Under the pieces are notes generated by a model. That model had not been told where the DNA came from, made no database searches, and was given only the letters and a program-made list of their open reading frames with translations. The translations under genes were made by a program, and so were the position numbers. A stretch of DNA of 64,000 nt from Pseudomonadota bacterium (GTDB lineage Bacteria; Pseudomonadota; Alphaproteobacteria; Rhizobiales; Hyphomicrobiaceae). The stretch spans positions 1-64,000 of the forward strand of contig JAEWIJ010000152.1 in NCBI GenBank assembly GCA_023387235.1, written 5' to 3'. Below are positions 47,004 through 56,619 of this stretch, one piece after another. Numbering within the stretch: the stretch's first letter is position 1; each line of letters starts with the position of its first letter.

Positions 47004-48233
47004 TCATGATCCTCTTGCTGCTTGCAGATGCTGGCCGACTGGCTGAACAGCGGGCGCAGGCGATCGCGTCAGCCAGATGAGCGTACCGACCAGAATGAGG
47101 TTACTTGCGCCGGCGAGGGCTCCTGCGGCAAAGCCGGCCTCGTAGCCTTCGGTGAGGTCATAGGCGAAGGCGCCTTGGAAGCCGCCGAAGGCGTGACCGA
47201 GCCAGGCGAACGAGAACACGATGCCCATCCACGTCGCCTTGTCGCGTGCCGGTGTCAGCGCGCGCGTCGCCACGAGCAGTGAGGTCATGACACCGGCGTA
47301 GGCGAACCCATAGACGATCGAGAAGATCAGGAACCCTTGCAGGCTTCCGAACAGCGTGAAGGCCAGCACGCCGATGGTCTGCAAACTCGACGCCACGAAC
47401 CAGGAGCGCGTTGCGCCGATCAGGTCACACAGCTTTCCGTACGCGACGCGCCCCGCGATGGCGGCCAGGAGCATGGCGAACATGACTCCGCCGGCATCGG
47501 TGGATGATATGCAAAGGCTCTGCAGTAGCGGCATGAGGTGCATGAGCGGCACCGCCATACATGTGCAGCAAAAGAAGATGGCCGCCGAGAGTATCGGCAC
47601 GGCAAGCGCGGGCCGGAGTTGAGGCTCCCGAAGCGACGACGCAGCAGGCGCTGGGGCTTGGCGCATACCCCAGGCCAGCGGCAGGAGTATAACCAAGGTA
47701 CCGCAGCCGAGCGCAAGCATTGCGTTGCGCCACCCGAAGGCCTCGATGAGGTGGGCTGCCAGCAGAGGCACGCTGCCTTGGCCGACCGCCTGGCCGGCAG
47801 CCGCCACGCCGATCGCCACGCCAGTCGACTGGGGAAACCAGTTCCCGACATAGGCGAAGATCGGGGCGAACAGGGTGCCGCCGCCGAGCGCCCCGGCAAT
47901 AAAGAAAAGCACGTACGGCATCCAGAGCGATGTCGCCTGGGATGCAAGGATCAGGCAGATGCCCATCGACGATGCCGCAAGCAGGCAGATGGCGCGAATG
48001 CTCAGCCGGTCGGCGACATAGCCCATGAAGACGCTGCCGGCCGCGAGCCCGATCAACCCGGAGGAATTGATGCCGGCGACGTCCGCGCGGGCCCATCCTT
48101 CGGCCAGCTCCATAGGTACGAAGAAGGCCGTCAGACCATTGATGAGGACGCCCATGATCACCGCGAGCATGACGGCTGCCGCACCGACGGCGAACAGGGC
48201 GGGTGCCTTCGAGCGAGGCGCGCAGGACGACAT
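47004..48233 (-). CDS. Major facilitator superfamily transporter
   Basis: 409 residues with about 12 membrane segments. The loop 2-3 MFS signature is seen around GYVADRLSIRAICLLAASSM and the corresponding loop 8-9 as YGKLCDLIGATRSWFVASSL. The oxalate/formate-antiporter-like features (MGVLINGLTAFFVPMELAEGWARAD, AGQAVGQGSVPLLAAHLIEA) put it in the monocarboxylate-type group, but substrate is unknown. The start is supported by GGAGG. It lies 58 bases upstream of the SELENBP homologue on the same strand, so co-transcription is likely. Confidence 0.9.
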   Translation of the reverse strand: MSSCAPRSKAPALFAVGAAAVMLAVIMGVLINGLTAFFVPMELAEGWARADVAGINSSGLIGLAAGSVFMGYVADRLSIRAICLLAASSMGICLILASQATSLWMPYVLFFIAGALGGGTLFAPIFAYVGNWFPQSTGVAIGVAAAGQAVGQGSVPLLAAHLIEAFGWRNAMLALGCGTLVILLPLAWGMRQAPAPAASSLREPQLRPALAVPILSAAIFFCCTCMAVPLMHLMPLLQSLCISSTDAGGVMFAMLLAAIAGRVAYGKLCDLIGATRSWFVASSLQTIGVLAFTLFGSLQGFLIFSIVYGFAYAGVMTSLLVATRALTPARDKATWMGIVFSFAWLGHAFGGFQGAFAYDLTEGYEAGFAAGALAGASNLILVGTLIWLTRSPAPAVQPVGQHLQAARGS

Positions 48234-48310
48234 GGTCCGCCCTCCATCGAGCTAAAATTGTCGTGATTGGCATCTGCTTCGGAAGGGGCGGTGCGGCACC
48301 TCCCGTGAGG

Positions 48311-49186
48311 CTATGCGAGGCAGGCAGCCAAGCGGGCGCCAACTATCGAGAAGCGCGGGCGATCGGAGACCGTTGCCGTCGCACGCGTCGCTTCCGCCGC
48401 ACGAATATGGGCAGCGATTTCTTCGCTCACAGCGGCGGCGTGCGTCAGCGGTCCCATGTGACCGGCACCGGCGACGACGGAGAGCTGCGCGTCTGGCAGC
48501 AGGCTGGTCAGAATCCCGGCGATCTGGCGCGTGGGCCGGGGTGCGTGCTCGCCGCGCATGACGAGAACCGGGAAATCCAGCGCGGTATAGGCCCTCGCCG
48601 GCGTCGGCTCCTCGATCAGGGCGTGGAAGTCGAGTGGCGCCTTCAATATCCAGCGCGTCAGCGCGCTCTGGACGGACGGCCGTAGCGAGGCCCAGGTACC
48701 CGCGCCGCTCCAGTAGTCGACGAATGCCGCCGCGGCGCCGCCATAGTTGCCCGTCGTCACGCATCGAGCCGTTGTTGCCGTAATCAACTCAATTTCGGCA
48801 AAGGCTTCCGCGCCGGAGCCGCCCATGGTTTTGAGGAGGTGAAAGGCCGACGGCTCGTAGAGCGAAAGACTGGCAATGTGATCTGGCCGCGCGAGAGCGA
48901 CATGCAGCGCGACGCCGCCGCCGTAGGAATGCCCGACCAGATGTACCTTGCGGGTGCTGCGGTCGATCAGCTCGATCGTCCGCGCCGCCTCATCCGCCAG
49001 AGTGAACGCGTGGCTGCCGGTCCATGGGCCCGTGCGGTCACAGCCATAGTGCTCGGGAGCGGCCAAGGCGTGTGCCGTTCCAAGCAGCTCGCCGAGCTGG
49101 CGCCACTGACCGGGGCCGGCGCCGGAGCAATGCAGGGCAATCACGGTTGTCGAGGTCGGCGTGGCCTGCGTGGTCTCAATGAGCAT
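48311..49186 (-). CDS. Alpha/beta-fold hydrolase
   Basis: 291 residues. The nucleophile is Ser87 in GHSYGGG, the oxyanion part is LHCSGAGPGQWRQL, the acid region is LVMRGEHAPRPT and the catalytic histidine is in GAGHMGPLTH. These features fit a small-ester or meta-cleavage-type hydrolase; substrate unknown. About 30 C-terminal residues (RATATVSDRPRF onward) extend beyond the fold. GGAGG precedes the ATG. It is divergent from the hybrid kinase, sharing a 350-base upstream region that carries a striking repeat pair. Confidence 0.88.
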   Translation of the reverse strand: MLIETTQATPTSTTVIALHCSGAGPGQWRQLGELLGTAHALAAPEHYGCDRTGPWTGSHAFTLADEAARTIELIDRSTRKVHLVGHSYGGGVALHVALARPDHIASLSLYEPSAFHLLKTMGGSGAEAFAEIELITATTARCVTTGNYGGAAAAFVDYWSGAGTWASLRPSVQSALTRWILKAPLDFHALIEEPTPARAYTALDFPVLVMRGEHAPRPTRQIAGILTSLLPDAQLSVVAGAGHMGPLTHAAAVSEEIAAHIRAAEATRATATVSDRPRFSIVGARLAACLA

Positions 49187-49282
49187 GGCATCCTCCGATC
49201 AATGTGACATCGCTGAATGGCTGTTTGTCGATGGGATCAGCCTATGCCGCCTGCGTATCGCGCCGATGTTGCCGAGGCGCTG

Positions 49283-49426
49283 TTTGGTATCGTCGGTATC
49301 GTGGGCGCAGGATGGACGGGGTTCGCCTAGAAGGCTTTGACGGGAGCTTGAGAAGCCCTTGAAAATCGCTTGATAGTTCGCCGTCGGCGAGGCGTGCGGC
49401 CGGCGCCGCGATACAGACGATACAAA
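49283..49426. promoter_or_regulatory. Inverted pair of tandem GTATCG repeats between divergent genes
   Basis: Left arm at 49283-49302: TTTGGTATCGTCGGTATCGT, a 9-bp direct repeat. Right arm at 49408-49426, reversed: TTTGTATCGTCTGTATCGC, nearly the same sequence. The two arms are about 105 bases apart in the region shared by the hydrolase and hybrid kinase genes. Tandem direct repeats are the usual binding form of OmpR-type regulators; such a regulator is encoded at 52006-52710. Confidence 0.5.
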
Positions 49427-49537
49427 TCGTGCGCGGCACGAAACAATCGCGCGACGGACCCGCGCGATAGTATCGATCTCGGAGACGAGCCCTACAACCT
49501 ACGGCCAGCTGAGCAGGACCCGCGGAGGCGCAGTGAT

Positions 49538-52033
49538 ATGGAGACCACGCACGAGCTGACGCAGACCGTGATCGACAACATGGGCGAAGGCGTTGCGCTG
49601 TTCGATCGGCAACTGCAACTGCAATTCATCAATCGCCAGCTCGTGGAGTTCCAGAGCTATCCTGCCACGATGGCGCGTGTCGGCGTCACGTTGGCCGAGA
49701 TCATCCGTTTCCAGGCCGAGCGCGGAGACTTCGGCGACGTCGGTGACGTCGAGACGATTACACGCGAGCGCATCATCATGATGTGCGATGCGGGGGGCTA
49801 CCGCTATGAGCGACGGACCGCCGGCGGCCGCGACGTGGAGTTCAGATGCAATATGCTGGCGGATGGTAGCCTGCTGATCGTCTGTCGCGACATCACTGAT
49901 CTGAAGCGTGTCGAGGAATCGCTCAGGGCTGCGGGCGACGTCCTCAAGGTCATCAGCCGCTCGACCTTCAGCCTGCAGGCGGTTCTGGACACGCTCGTAT
50001 TATCCGCGGCACGGCTATGCGAAGCCGACAGCGCGTTCGTCTTCCAGCGGAAGGAAGGTGCCTATCATCTCGCAGCCAGCCACGGGTTCTCTCAGGCCTA
50101 TCAGGATTTTATCCGCCGCAATCCGATACCGCCGAGCCGCAATACGCTGGTTGGCCGTACCGCGCTCACGGGCACGATGGTTCACCTTCCCGACTGCCTC
50201 GCGGACTCCGAATACCAATGGTTCGAGTCCCAGAAGCTCGGCAACTTCCGCACTATGCTGGGTGTACCCCTGTTGGGAACTGAAGGGCCAATCGGCGTCA
50301 TCGCTCTGACGCGCATCGTCGCGCGCCCATTCGGCGACCAGGAGATCGCGTTGATGACGACGTTCGCCGATCAGGCGGTGATCGCCATGGAGACCTTGCG
50401 CATGGTCGGCGAGCTGAAGAGCCGGGAGGAAGCCATAGCGGCGGCGAGGGACGTCGCCGAGCGGGAGCGCACCGAGGCGGAAGCCGCCAATCAGGCCAAG
50501 TCGACGTTTCTTGCCACGATGAGTCACGAGATCCGCACCCCGCTCAACGGTGTACTCGGCATGATGGATGTCCTCGAGCACCAGGGTCTCGACGGACCGC
50601 AGCAGCGCACCGTCGCCACCATGCGCGACTCGGCCCACGCTCTCCTGCGCATCATCGAGGACGTGCTCCATTTCTCCAAGATCGAGGCCGGCCGTCTGGA
50701 GCTGGAGAAAACGACCTTCTCGCTTTCGGGCCTGATGGAGAGCGTGCTCGCCGCCTTCCAGCCGCAGGCCAACAGCAAGCACCTGGCCTTTGGCGTCGAC
50801 ATAGCGGTCGGTTCGCATGATGCCTTGATCGGAGATCCGACACGGGTGCGGCAGATCCTGTTCAATCTCGTCGGCAATGCCCTGAAATTCACCGAGCGCG
50901 GCAGCGTGCGGGTGCGGGCCGGCACAGAGCCGCTCGGCGGCGGGCGTACCCGTCTCGCCATTGCTGTGACGGATACGGGCATCGGGCTCGACGACGTACA
51001 GCGCGCCGGCCTCTTTCAGCCCTTCTCGCAAGCCGACAGCTCGACGACGCGGCGTTTCGGCGGCTCCGGTTTGGGCCTGTCCATCGTCCGCCGGCTGGCG
51101 CAGCTCATGGATGGGGACGCTACCGTCGAGAGCAAGCCGGGCACGGGTTCCACGTTCACCGTGACCCTGACGCTGCAGGCGGCAGCGTCCGACACTCCGC
51201 TGAGAGGCTTGGCACAGGCGGCGTCCGCGTTGTCGCCTCTCCCGGTCGGCGGCAACTATCGCGTGCTGGTCGTCGATGATCATCCGGTGAACCGCGAGGT
51301 TCTGGTACGCCAGCTCGACCTCCTCGGCATCTCCGCCGATACAGCCGATGACGGCGCGGAAGGTCTCGCGGCCTGGGAGAGCGGGAACTATGCCGCCGTT
51401 CTCGCTGACATACATATGCCGCGCCTCGACGGCTATGGCCTCGTGCAGCGCATTCGTACGGCCGAAGCTGGACGCGGCGGGCAGCGGACACCTGTCGTTG
51501 CCGTCACGGCCAATGCACTCAAAGGCGAGGAGGAGCGCTGTCTTGCGCTGGGCATGGACGCCTATATCACGAAGCCCATCAACATGGCGCGCTTGCGCCA
51601 CACACTCGAGCGCTGGCTGACGATCGGCGGGAATGCTGCGGAGGCGGCAACGGCGGGCCACGCTCCGCCACCCTCGCCGATCGACCCGGCCGTCCTCGGC
51701 GCCTGGCTCGGAACCGATACGGACGCCATCGTCGCGCTTTTGCGCAAGTTCGCGCTCACCGCGGCGGAAACGGAGAGCGAGATCCGCTCAGCGGTGAGTA
51801 GTGGCGATCTGGCCGCCGCCTCGGCAGCGGCGCATAAGCTCAATGGCGCGGCGCGCACGGTCGGCGCCAACGGTGTTGCCAGGGCTGCGGCCGGCATCGA
51901 GCGGGCCGGCAAAGCAGGCGATAAGGCCAGCTGCAGCGACGCACTCGGACCATTGGCGGCCGAGCTTCGTTGCGCCGCCGCTGCAGTAGATGAGCAGCTG
52001 AGGGCTCAGTCCTTGGGCGGCACGAACATGTAG
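49538..52033 (+). CDS. Hybrid histidine kinase with PAS, GAF, receiver and Hpt domains
   Basis: 831 residues from ATG 49538 (METTHELTQ), with GGAGG nine bases upstream; the longer frame to 49370 starts with an arginine-rich stretch. Order: PAS (about 5-125, [20 protein letters not shown]), GAF (about 140-285), helical linker, HisKA with His330 in [11 protein letters not shown], HATPase (N box [28 protein letters not shown]), receiver with Asp624 in [12 protein letters not shown] and AYITKPIN, and Hpt with His766 in [11 protein letters not shown]. It is cytoplasmic, as no membrane span is seen. Its 3' end overlaps the convergent OmpR-type regulator by 28 bases; phosphate likely goes His-Asp-His to that regulator. 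Confidence 0.92.
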   Translation: METTHELTQTVIDNMGEGVALFDRQLQLQFINRQLVEFQSYPATMARVGVTLAEIIRFQAERGDFGDVGDVETITRERIIMMCDAGGYRYERRTAGGRDVEFRCNMLADGSLLIVCRDITDLKRVEESLRAAGDVLKVISRSTFSLQAVLDTLVLSAARLCEADSAFVFQRKEGAYHLAASHGFSQAYQDFIRRNPIPPSRNTLVGRTALTGTMVHLPDCLADSEYQWFESQKLGNFRTMLGVPLLGTEGPIGVIALTRIVARPFGDQEIALMTTFADQAVIAMETLRMVGELKSREEAIAAARDVAERERTEAEAANQAKSTFLATMSHEIRTPLNGVLGMMDVLEHQGLDGPQQRTVATMRDSAHALLRIIEDVLHFSKIEAGRLELEKTTFSLSGLMESVLAAFQPQANSKHLAFGVDIAVGSHDALIGDPTRVRQILFNLVGNALKFTERGSVRVRAGTEPLGGGRTRLAIAVTDTGIGLDDVQRAGLFQPFSQADSSTTRRFGGSGLGLSIVRRLAQLMDGDATVESKPGTGSTFTVTLTLQAAASDTPLRGLAQAASALSPLPVGGNYRVLVVDDHPVNREVLVRQLDLLGISADTADDGAEGLAAWESGNYAAVLADIHMPRLDGYGLVQRIRTAEAGRGGQRTPVVAVTANALKGEEERCLALGMDAYITKPINMARLRHTLERWLTIGGNAAEAATAGHAPPPSPIDPAVLGAWLGTDTDAIVALLRKFALTAAETESEIRSAVSSGDLAAASAAAHKLNGAARTVGANGVARAAAGIERAGKAGDKASCSDALGPLAAELRCAAAAVDEQLRAQSLGGTNM

Positions 52034-52710
52034 CCGACCCCGCGCACCGTGCGGATCGCCTCCGGATGTGCCGGATCATTTTCGATCTTGCGGCGCAGGC
52101 GCGTGATGCGCAGATCTATGGCGCGATCGAACGCCTCGGTTTCGCGGTGGGCAACGGCCTCCAGAAGCCAGTCCCGATTGAGCGGCCGATTGGGGTTTTC
52201 GGCAAGCACCTTCAAAAGGTCGAACTCGCTCGCGGTCAACGGTTCCTCGCGCCCGTCGGGATCGATCAGCAGCCGCTTCTCGAGGTCCAGCACGCGCCGG
52301 CCCATGCGTACGCGAGGGCCCGTGGATGGCGCCGCGCCCGTGACCCGGCGCAGGACACTCTTGACGCGCGCCAACAATTCCCGGGGCTCGAAAGGCTTGG
52401 CAATGTAGTCGTCGGCGCCCGTCTCCAGGCCGACGACGCGATCGACCGTATCGGCGGCAGCCGTGACCATGATGATGCCGACCCGAGCGCTTCTCTCGCG
52501 CAGCCATCGCGCCAGGGCAAAACCGTCCTCGCCCGGAAGGCCGATGTCGAGCAGGACCAGCGCGGGTAACTCCCGCTCCACTATGCGACGCAGCGCGGGC
52601 CCCCCGTCGGCACCACTGACGCGGAAATTTTGTTTCACCAGATAGTCGAGCAGCAACTGGCGCTGAGCTGCCTCGTCCTCCACCACTACGATATGCGGCC
52701 GATGATCCAT
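52006..52710 (-). CDS. OmpR-family response regulator
   Basis: 234 residues. The receiver has [12 protein letters not shown], phospho-acceptor Asp55 in [13 protein letters not shown], the threonine in IMVTAAAD and the lysine in [13 protein letters not shown]. The winged helix has [20 protein letters not shown] and [20 protein letters not shown]. It converges on and overlaps the hybrid kinase and probably receives phosphate from its Hpt domain. It precedes, on the same strand, nothing but the kinase; the fused winged-helix hydrolase gene lies just upstream of it (7 bases), so both may be one operon. Confidence 0.93.
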   Translation of the reverse strand: MDHRPHIVVVEDEAAQRQLLLDYLVKQNFRVSGADGGPALRRIVERELPALVLLDIGLPGEDGFALARWLRERSARVGIIMVTAAADTVDRVVGLETGADDYIAKPFEPRELLARVKSVLRRVTGAAPSTGPRVRMGRRVLDLEKRLLIDPDGREEPLTASEFDLLKVLAENPNRPLNRDWLLEAVAHRETEAFDRAIDLRITRLRRKIENDPAHPEAIRTVRGVGYMFVPPKD

Positions 52711-52717
52711 TGCGTCA

Positions 52718-54043
52718 TCAGGCTCCCAGAAACCGCGTGACCTCGTCGAGAAACCGGGCCCATGCGGGCTCGTGCTCGAGGATCAGGTGGTTGTGGCCCT
52801 CGAGTGCCACGAACCGGGAGCCCGATATGCCGGCCGCCATCCGCCGCCCTTCCTCGAACGGCTGCACGGCGTCGTTGCGGCAGTGCATGACGAGCGTGGG
52901 CACGCGCACCTGTGACAGCAGCCCGGTCACATCGAAGTCGTCCAGAGCGCTGCGGATGCGGGCGGCATTCTCGGCCGTCGTGGTGATGCGCTGCAGCTCG
53001 TTGAACCAGCGTGCTTGCTCGGGAGTCGCATCGGGAATGAAGCGGGATGTGAAGATCTGCCGGTAGGCCGGATTTTCCTGTCCCCACCCTTCGCGGATCA
53101 GCGTGAGCAACGCGTCGGCCTGAGCGATCTCGGAAGGTTCGCCGCGTCGGCGCCGGCCTCGCGCATAGCCGCCGTACAGGACGAGGCGCGTAACCCGCTC
53201 GGGGTGACGGACGGCATAGAGGATGGATACGGCACACCCTTGTGAGATCCCGAGAAGCGGAAACTTTTCGAGACCGATCGCATCGACCACCGTTTCCAGA
53301 TCGCTGACGAAGGTTTCGAGAGATATGTCGTCGACATCCCAGTCGCTGAGACCATTGCCGCGCTGATCGTACCGAACCAAACAGTATCTCGCGGCAATTG
53401 CGTGCAGCAGGTGGGTCCAAATAGGCCCCTGCCAGTCGTATTCCAGGTGATTGAGCCAGTTGGCGGTCTTGACCAGGGGCGGGCCATCGCCGACGGCCGT
53501 GTAAGCGATGCGAACGCCGTCGGCCGCCGTACAGAACTGCACTTGCTGGCGTGGCGTTCTCTCCGCCGCTTTCGCGGTGCCCGCGAGCGCTGCAGGCGCC
53601 GGCTTCGAGTGCTCGCGGACTTCCCCGACAAAGCGAAAGCCCTTGCGCGCGATCGTCTTGATCAGCGCCTGCTCCGCGCCGCTGTCGCCGATCGCGTTGC
53701 GCGCCGCATTGATACGGCTCGCGAGCGTGGATTCCGATACGATCCGCCCCGCCCAGATGGCGTCGAGCAAATCGTCCTTACTGACGACGCGGTGGCGGTT
53801 GCGTATCAGGAAAAGGAGGAGGTCGAAGACTTGTGGCCCGATCTCGATCAATTCGGCTCCACGCCGCAGCTCGCGTCGGTCCGGATCAATCGAGTAGTTA
53901 TCGAACTGAAATAGCACCCTGCCCTCCGGCCGAGGATCGGCGCGCAATGCCTCACGTTCTGAATCAATCGAGAATATTTCAAGCGCATCCCAAAGTATCA
54001 TCAAAGCCGTGAGGTCGACCTGCGTCAATGCTTTCCCGCGCAT
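52718..54043 (-). CDS. Winged-helix DNA-binding domain fused to an alpha/beta-hydrolase
   Basis: 441 residues. About 43-142 is an OmpR/CadC-type winged helix (FDNYSIDPDRRELRRGAEL, VFDLLLFLIRNRHRVVSKDD, LASRINAARNAIGD, IKTIARKGFRFVGEV) without a receiver. About 168-441 is an alpha/beta-hydrolase with Ser267 in LLGISQGC, acid in LVMHCRNDAVQP and histidine in LEGHNHLILEHEP. No membrane span lies between them, unlike CadC. The hydrolase part may sense or turn over a ligand that controls DNA binding. The gene lies seven bases before the OmpR-type regulator gene in the same direction. The first 40 residues are undefined, and the start could be later. Confidence 0.88.
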   Translation of the reverse strand: MRGKALTQVDLTALMILWDALEIFSIDSEREALRADPRPEGRVLFQFDNYSIDPDRRELRRGAELIEIGPQVFDLLLFLIRNRHRVVSKDDLLDAIWAGRIVSESTLASRINAARNAIGDSGAEQALIKTIARKGFRFVGEVREHSKPAPAALAGTAKAAERTPRQQVQFCTAADGVRIAYTAVGDGPPLVKTANWLNHLEYDWQGPIWTHLLHAIAARYCLVRYDQRGNGLSDWDVDDISLETFVSDLETVVDAIGLEKFPLLGISQGCAVSILYAVRHPERVTRLVLYGGYARGRRRRGEPSEIAQADALLTLIREGWGQENPAYRQIFTSRFIPDATPEQARWFNELQRITTTAENAARIRSALDDFDVTGLLSQVRVPTLVMHCRNDAVQPFEEGRRMAAGISGSRFVALEGHNHLILEHEPAWARFLDEVTRFLGA

Positions 54044-54076
54044 TTCCCGCGGATAGGAGCGTGATGGTTGTGACAG

Positions 54077-54289
54077 TTGCGGTCAATGCCGGGAAATTGG
54101 GCGACGATTGCGAGCCTGATTGAGGCGGATATCCCCATTCATGCTGGGTTGGTCATCTATACCGAGTTCACGCTGCAAGCGAACATCGCGATGGCGGCGG
54201 CGCTCTCGTTCATCCTCGGTGCCGTGACCTGGCTGGCGCTCGGATTGGCGCGCACGGTCGCCGGTGCCAGTGTCGCGGCCGCCGACTGA
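54077..54289 (+). pseudogene. C-terminal fragment of a polyamine-type ABC permease
   Basis: The frame reads ASLIEADIPIHAGLVIYTEF, TLQANIAMAAALSFILGAV and TWLALGLARTVAG to a stop. This is the last periplasmic loop and last membrane segment of PotB/PotH-like permeases, which end near a conserved VIYTE...ANFxxAAALSFIL pattern. The usual protein is near 290 residues; some 65 remain. Recognition is by pattern only. Confidence 0.5.
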
Positions 54290-54301
54290 GGCAGAGCACA
54301 A

Positions 54302-54454
54302 TGGTTCGCCGCGGAGGCCATTTTCTACGCACAGCTCGCATTCGCGCTCGCGGTCTGCGTGTTCCTGATCGTGCCCGTTCTCATGTCGATCGCCGCCGGA
54401 TTGACCGTCAACTATCAGATCGGTCGTCACATTTCTGAAGCGCGGCGTCCCTAG
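54302..54454 (+). pseudogene. N-terminal fragment of the partner ABC permease
   Basis: In the same frame as the preceding fragment, 13 bases after its stop, the reading WFAAEAIFYAQLAFALAVCV then FLIVPVLMSIAAGLTVNYQI resembles the first membrane segment of the second permease of spermidine/putrescine-type transporters. It ends at a TAG (54452-54454) after about 50 codons. The order C-end of permease one, N-end of permease two matches a normal operon with both outer parts deleted. Confidence 0.45.
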
Positions 54455-54595
54455 GGAGAGCTTGATGGCCGTAACAGGTGGCGCTGGATTTCCCACCAGC
54501 GACGTACGGGTGATGCGTCACTCGTGTGTCATGTGCCGGCGCTACCCGCCTGATCAACGCATATGAACTTATGGGCAGCGAGGAGCAAACGCGGA

Positions 54596-55600
54596 ATGAT
54601 GGAACCGCTCGTTCGTATCGAGGGACTGACCGTCGACTTCGATACCGGCCACTCCTGTGTTCGCGCTCTGCATGGGTTCGATTTTGAAATCAAGAAAGGC
54701 GAAGCGGTCGGCATTGTCGGCGAATCCGGATCTGGCAAGAGTATCACCTGGCTCGGCGCGCTGGGCCTCCTTGGTCCACGTGCCTATGTGAAGGGAAGCG
54801 TACGACTTGATGGCCGAGAGATTCTCGGTCTCAGTGAGCACGAGATGGCGAAGGTGCGCGGCAAGCGCATAGCCATGATTTTCCAGGACCCGACGTCGTC
54901 ACTCAATCCGGTCCATCGCATCGGCCGACAACTCGTCGAGAGCCTGGTCCTCCATCGCGGCATGAGCGAGCGCTCGGCTCTGGCCGAGGCACGGCGGCTG
55001 CTCGAGCGGGTGCAGATTGCAGCAGCGGGTCAGCGGCTTTCTGAATATCCGCACGAGCTGTCAGGCGGCATGAACCAGCGCGTCATGATCGCGATGGCAC
55101 TCGCAGGTGAGCCTGACCTGCTTATAGCCGATGAGCCGACGACGGCACTCGATGTCACCATCCAGGCGCAAATCCTCGAAGTGCTCAAGGACATGCGCCG
55201 CGAGACCGGGATGGGCCTGGTGGTCATCAGCCATGATCTCGGGATCGTTGCCGAGCTCGCGGATCGCGTGATGGTGATGTACGCGGGTCGGCCCGTGGAA
55301 ACGGCGCCGGTCGAGCGCATCTTCGAAGCCCCGCGCCACCCCTACACGCGCGGCCTGCTCGCCGCGCTACCTGAAATCGACGGCGCGCTGGAGCGTCTAG
55401 TCGCGATCCCGGGGCAGGTGCCAGAACCTCATCGTTTGCCGCCCGGATGTCCGTTCGCGCCACGGTGCGAAGGCGCCAGCATGCATCTCTGCAACGCCTC
55501 CATGCCGACGATGCGCACTGTCGGGTCAGACCATGCCGCAGCGTGCGTCATGCTCCCTGCGACCACATCTGACTCTCATCGCGCTCTGGCAGTGGCATGA
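54596..55600 (+). CDS. Dipeptide/oligopeptide-type ABC transporter ATPase (DppD-like)
   Basis: 334 residues from ATG 54596, with AGGAG ten bases before. Walker [12 protein letters not shown], signature [12 protein letters not shown], Walker [21 protein letters not shown], and a C-terminal oligopeptide-type region [12 protein letters not shown] plus a cysteine-bearing [17 protein letters not shown] motif, which often binds an iron-sulfur cluster in this family. It opens a five-gene transporter operon (two ATPases, two permeases, binding protein); its stop overlaps the next gene by four bases. Confidence 0.93.
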   Translation: MMEPLVRIEGLTVDFDTGHSCVRALHGFDFEIKKGEAVGIVGESGSGKSITWLGALGLLGPRAYVKGSVRLDGREILGLSEHEMAKVRGKRIAMIFQDPTSSLNPVHRIGRQLVESLVLHRGMSERSALAEARRLLERVQIAAAGQRLSEYPHELSGGMNQRVMIAMALAGEPDLLIADEPTTALDVTIQAQILEVLKDMRRETGMGLVVISHDLGIVAELADRVMVMYAGRPVETAPVERIFEAPRHPYTRGLLAALPEIDGALERLVAIPGQVPEPHRLPPGCPFAPRCEGASMHLCNASMPTMRTVGSDHAAACVMLPATTSDSHRALAVA

Positions 55601-56598
55601 CGAGCGCACCACTGATTGCTGCGAAGGACCTACGCCGAATATACAAGGTCAAGTCAGCGGATGGCTGGTTTGGGCCGACCGCCGAGCTCAAGGCCGTTGA
55701 TGGGGTATCCTTCGAAATCCGAGCCGGCGAGACATTGGGACTCGTCGGCGAGTCCGGCTGTGGGAAGTCCACGACCGCGAAGCTCGTTCTCGGTCTCATG
55801 CCGGCGACGTCGGGCACGGTTGTCTTCGAAGGCAAGCCCGTGGTCGCCGATCGCAAGCGCGCGTGGCGGGATCAACGCCGGCGGATGCAGATGGTCTACC
55901 AGGATCCGCTCGGCGCACTCGACCGGCGATTGCCGGTCGGCATTCAAGCCATGGAGCCTCTCGACATATTCAGTGTCGGCGCGAAGGCGGAGCGTCGCGA
56001 TCGGATGCTGTCGTTGTTCGATGCCGTCGGCCTGCCGCGTACGAGTGTCGATCGCTATCCACACGAGCTATCCGGCGGGCAGCGTCAACGCGTGGTTCTC
56101 GCCCGCGCCCTGATGCTCGAGCCGAGTCTTCTCGTGTGCGACGAACCGATCTCGGCGCTTGATGTCTCGATCCAGGCACAGGTGATCAACCTGCTCAAGG
56201 ACCTGCAGGAGCGGATGGGCGTGGCCTACCTCTTCATCAGTCACGACCTGAAGGTGGTGCGCCATGTCAGCCATCGCGTGGCCGTCATGTATCTCGGGCG
56301 GATTGTCGAGACGGGCCGGCCCGAGGACATCATGCGCGCACCGGCGCATCCTTACTCGCAGGCACTGATATCGGCCGTGCCGAGTGCCCGCGCGCGAGCA
56401 AAAGGCCGCATCGTTCTCGATGGAGATCCCCCAAGCCCGGTCGATGTGCCCAAAGGGTGCGCCTTTCATCCGCGTTGTCCGCTCGCGACCGATCGCTGCC
56501 GAAGCGAGATGCCGGAGCTGCGCCCGTTCGATGCGGATCGGCTCGTCGCCTGCCATCGCGCGGGGACACGCATCGATCTGGCGCGCACCGCCGCCTGA
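55597..56598 (+). CDS. Dipeptide/oligopeptide-type ABC transporter ATPase (DppF-like)
   Basis: 333 residues. Walker A GESGCGKSTTAKL, signature LSGGQRQRVVLARAL, Walker B LLVCDEPISALDVSIQAQVI, C-terminal HPYSQALISAVP and the PKGCAFHPRCPLATDRC cysteine motif. It should pair with the preceding ATPase. The start overlaps the stop of that gene (ATGA), and the permease gene follows after 21 bases. The cytoplasmic pair couples ATP hydrolysis to import through the two permeases. Confidence 0.94.
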   Translation: MTSAPLIAAKDLRRIYKVKSADGWFGPTAELKAVDGVSFEIRAGETLGLVGESGCGKSTTAKLVLGLMPATSGTVVFEGKPVVADRKRAWRDQRRRMQMVYQDPLGALDRRLPVGIQAMEPLDIFSVGAKAERRDRMLSLFDAVGLPRTSVDRYPHELSGGQRQRVVLARALMLEPSLLVCDEPISALDVSIQAQVINLLKDLQERMGVAYLFISHDLKVVRHVSHRVAVMYLGRIVETGRPEDIMRAPAHPYSQALISAVPSARARAKGRIVLDGDPPSPVDVPKGCAFHPRCPLATDRCRSEMPELRPFDADRLVACHRAGTRIDLARTAA

Positions 56599-56619
56599 AG
56601 ACGAGAGGACGACGAACTC

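Noticed and set aside
49370..49537. Longer N-terminus for the hybrid kinase
   Set aside because: The extension is arginine-rich, covers the repeat arm at 49408-49426, and a well-spaced GGAGG supports the start at 49538.
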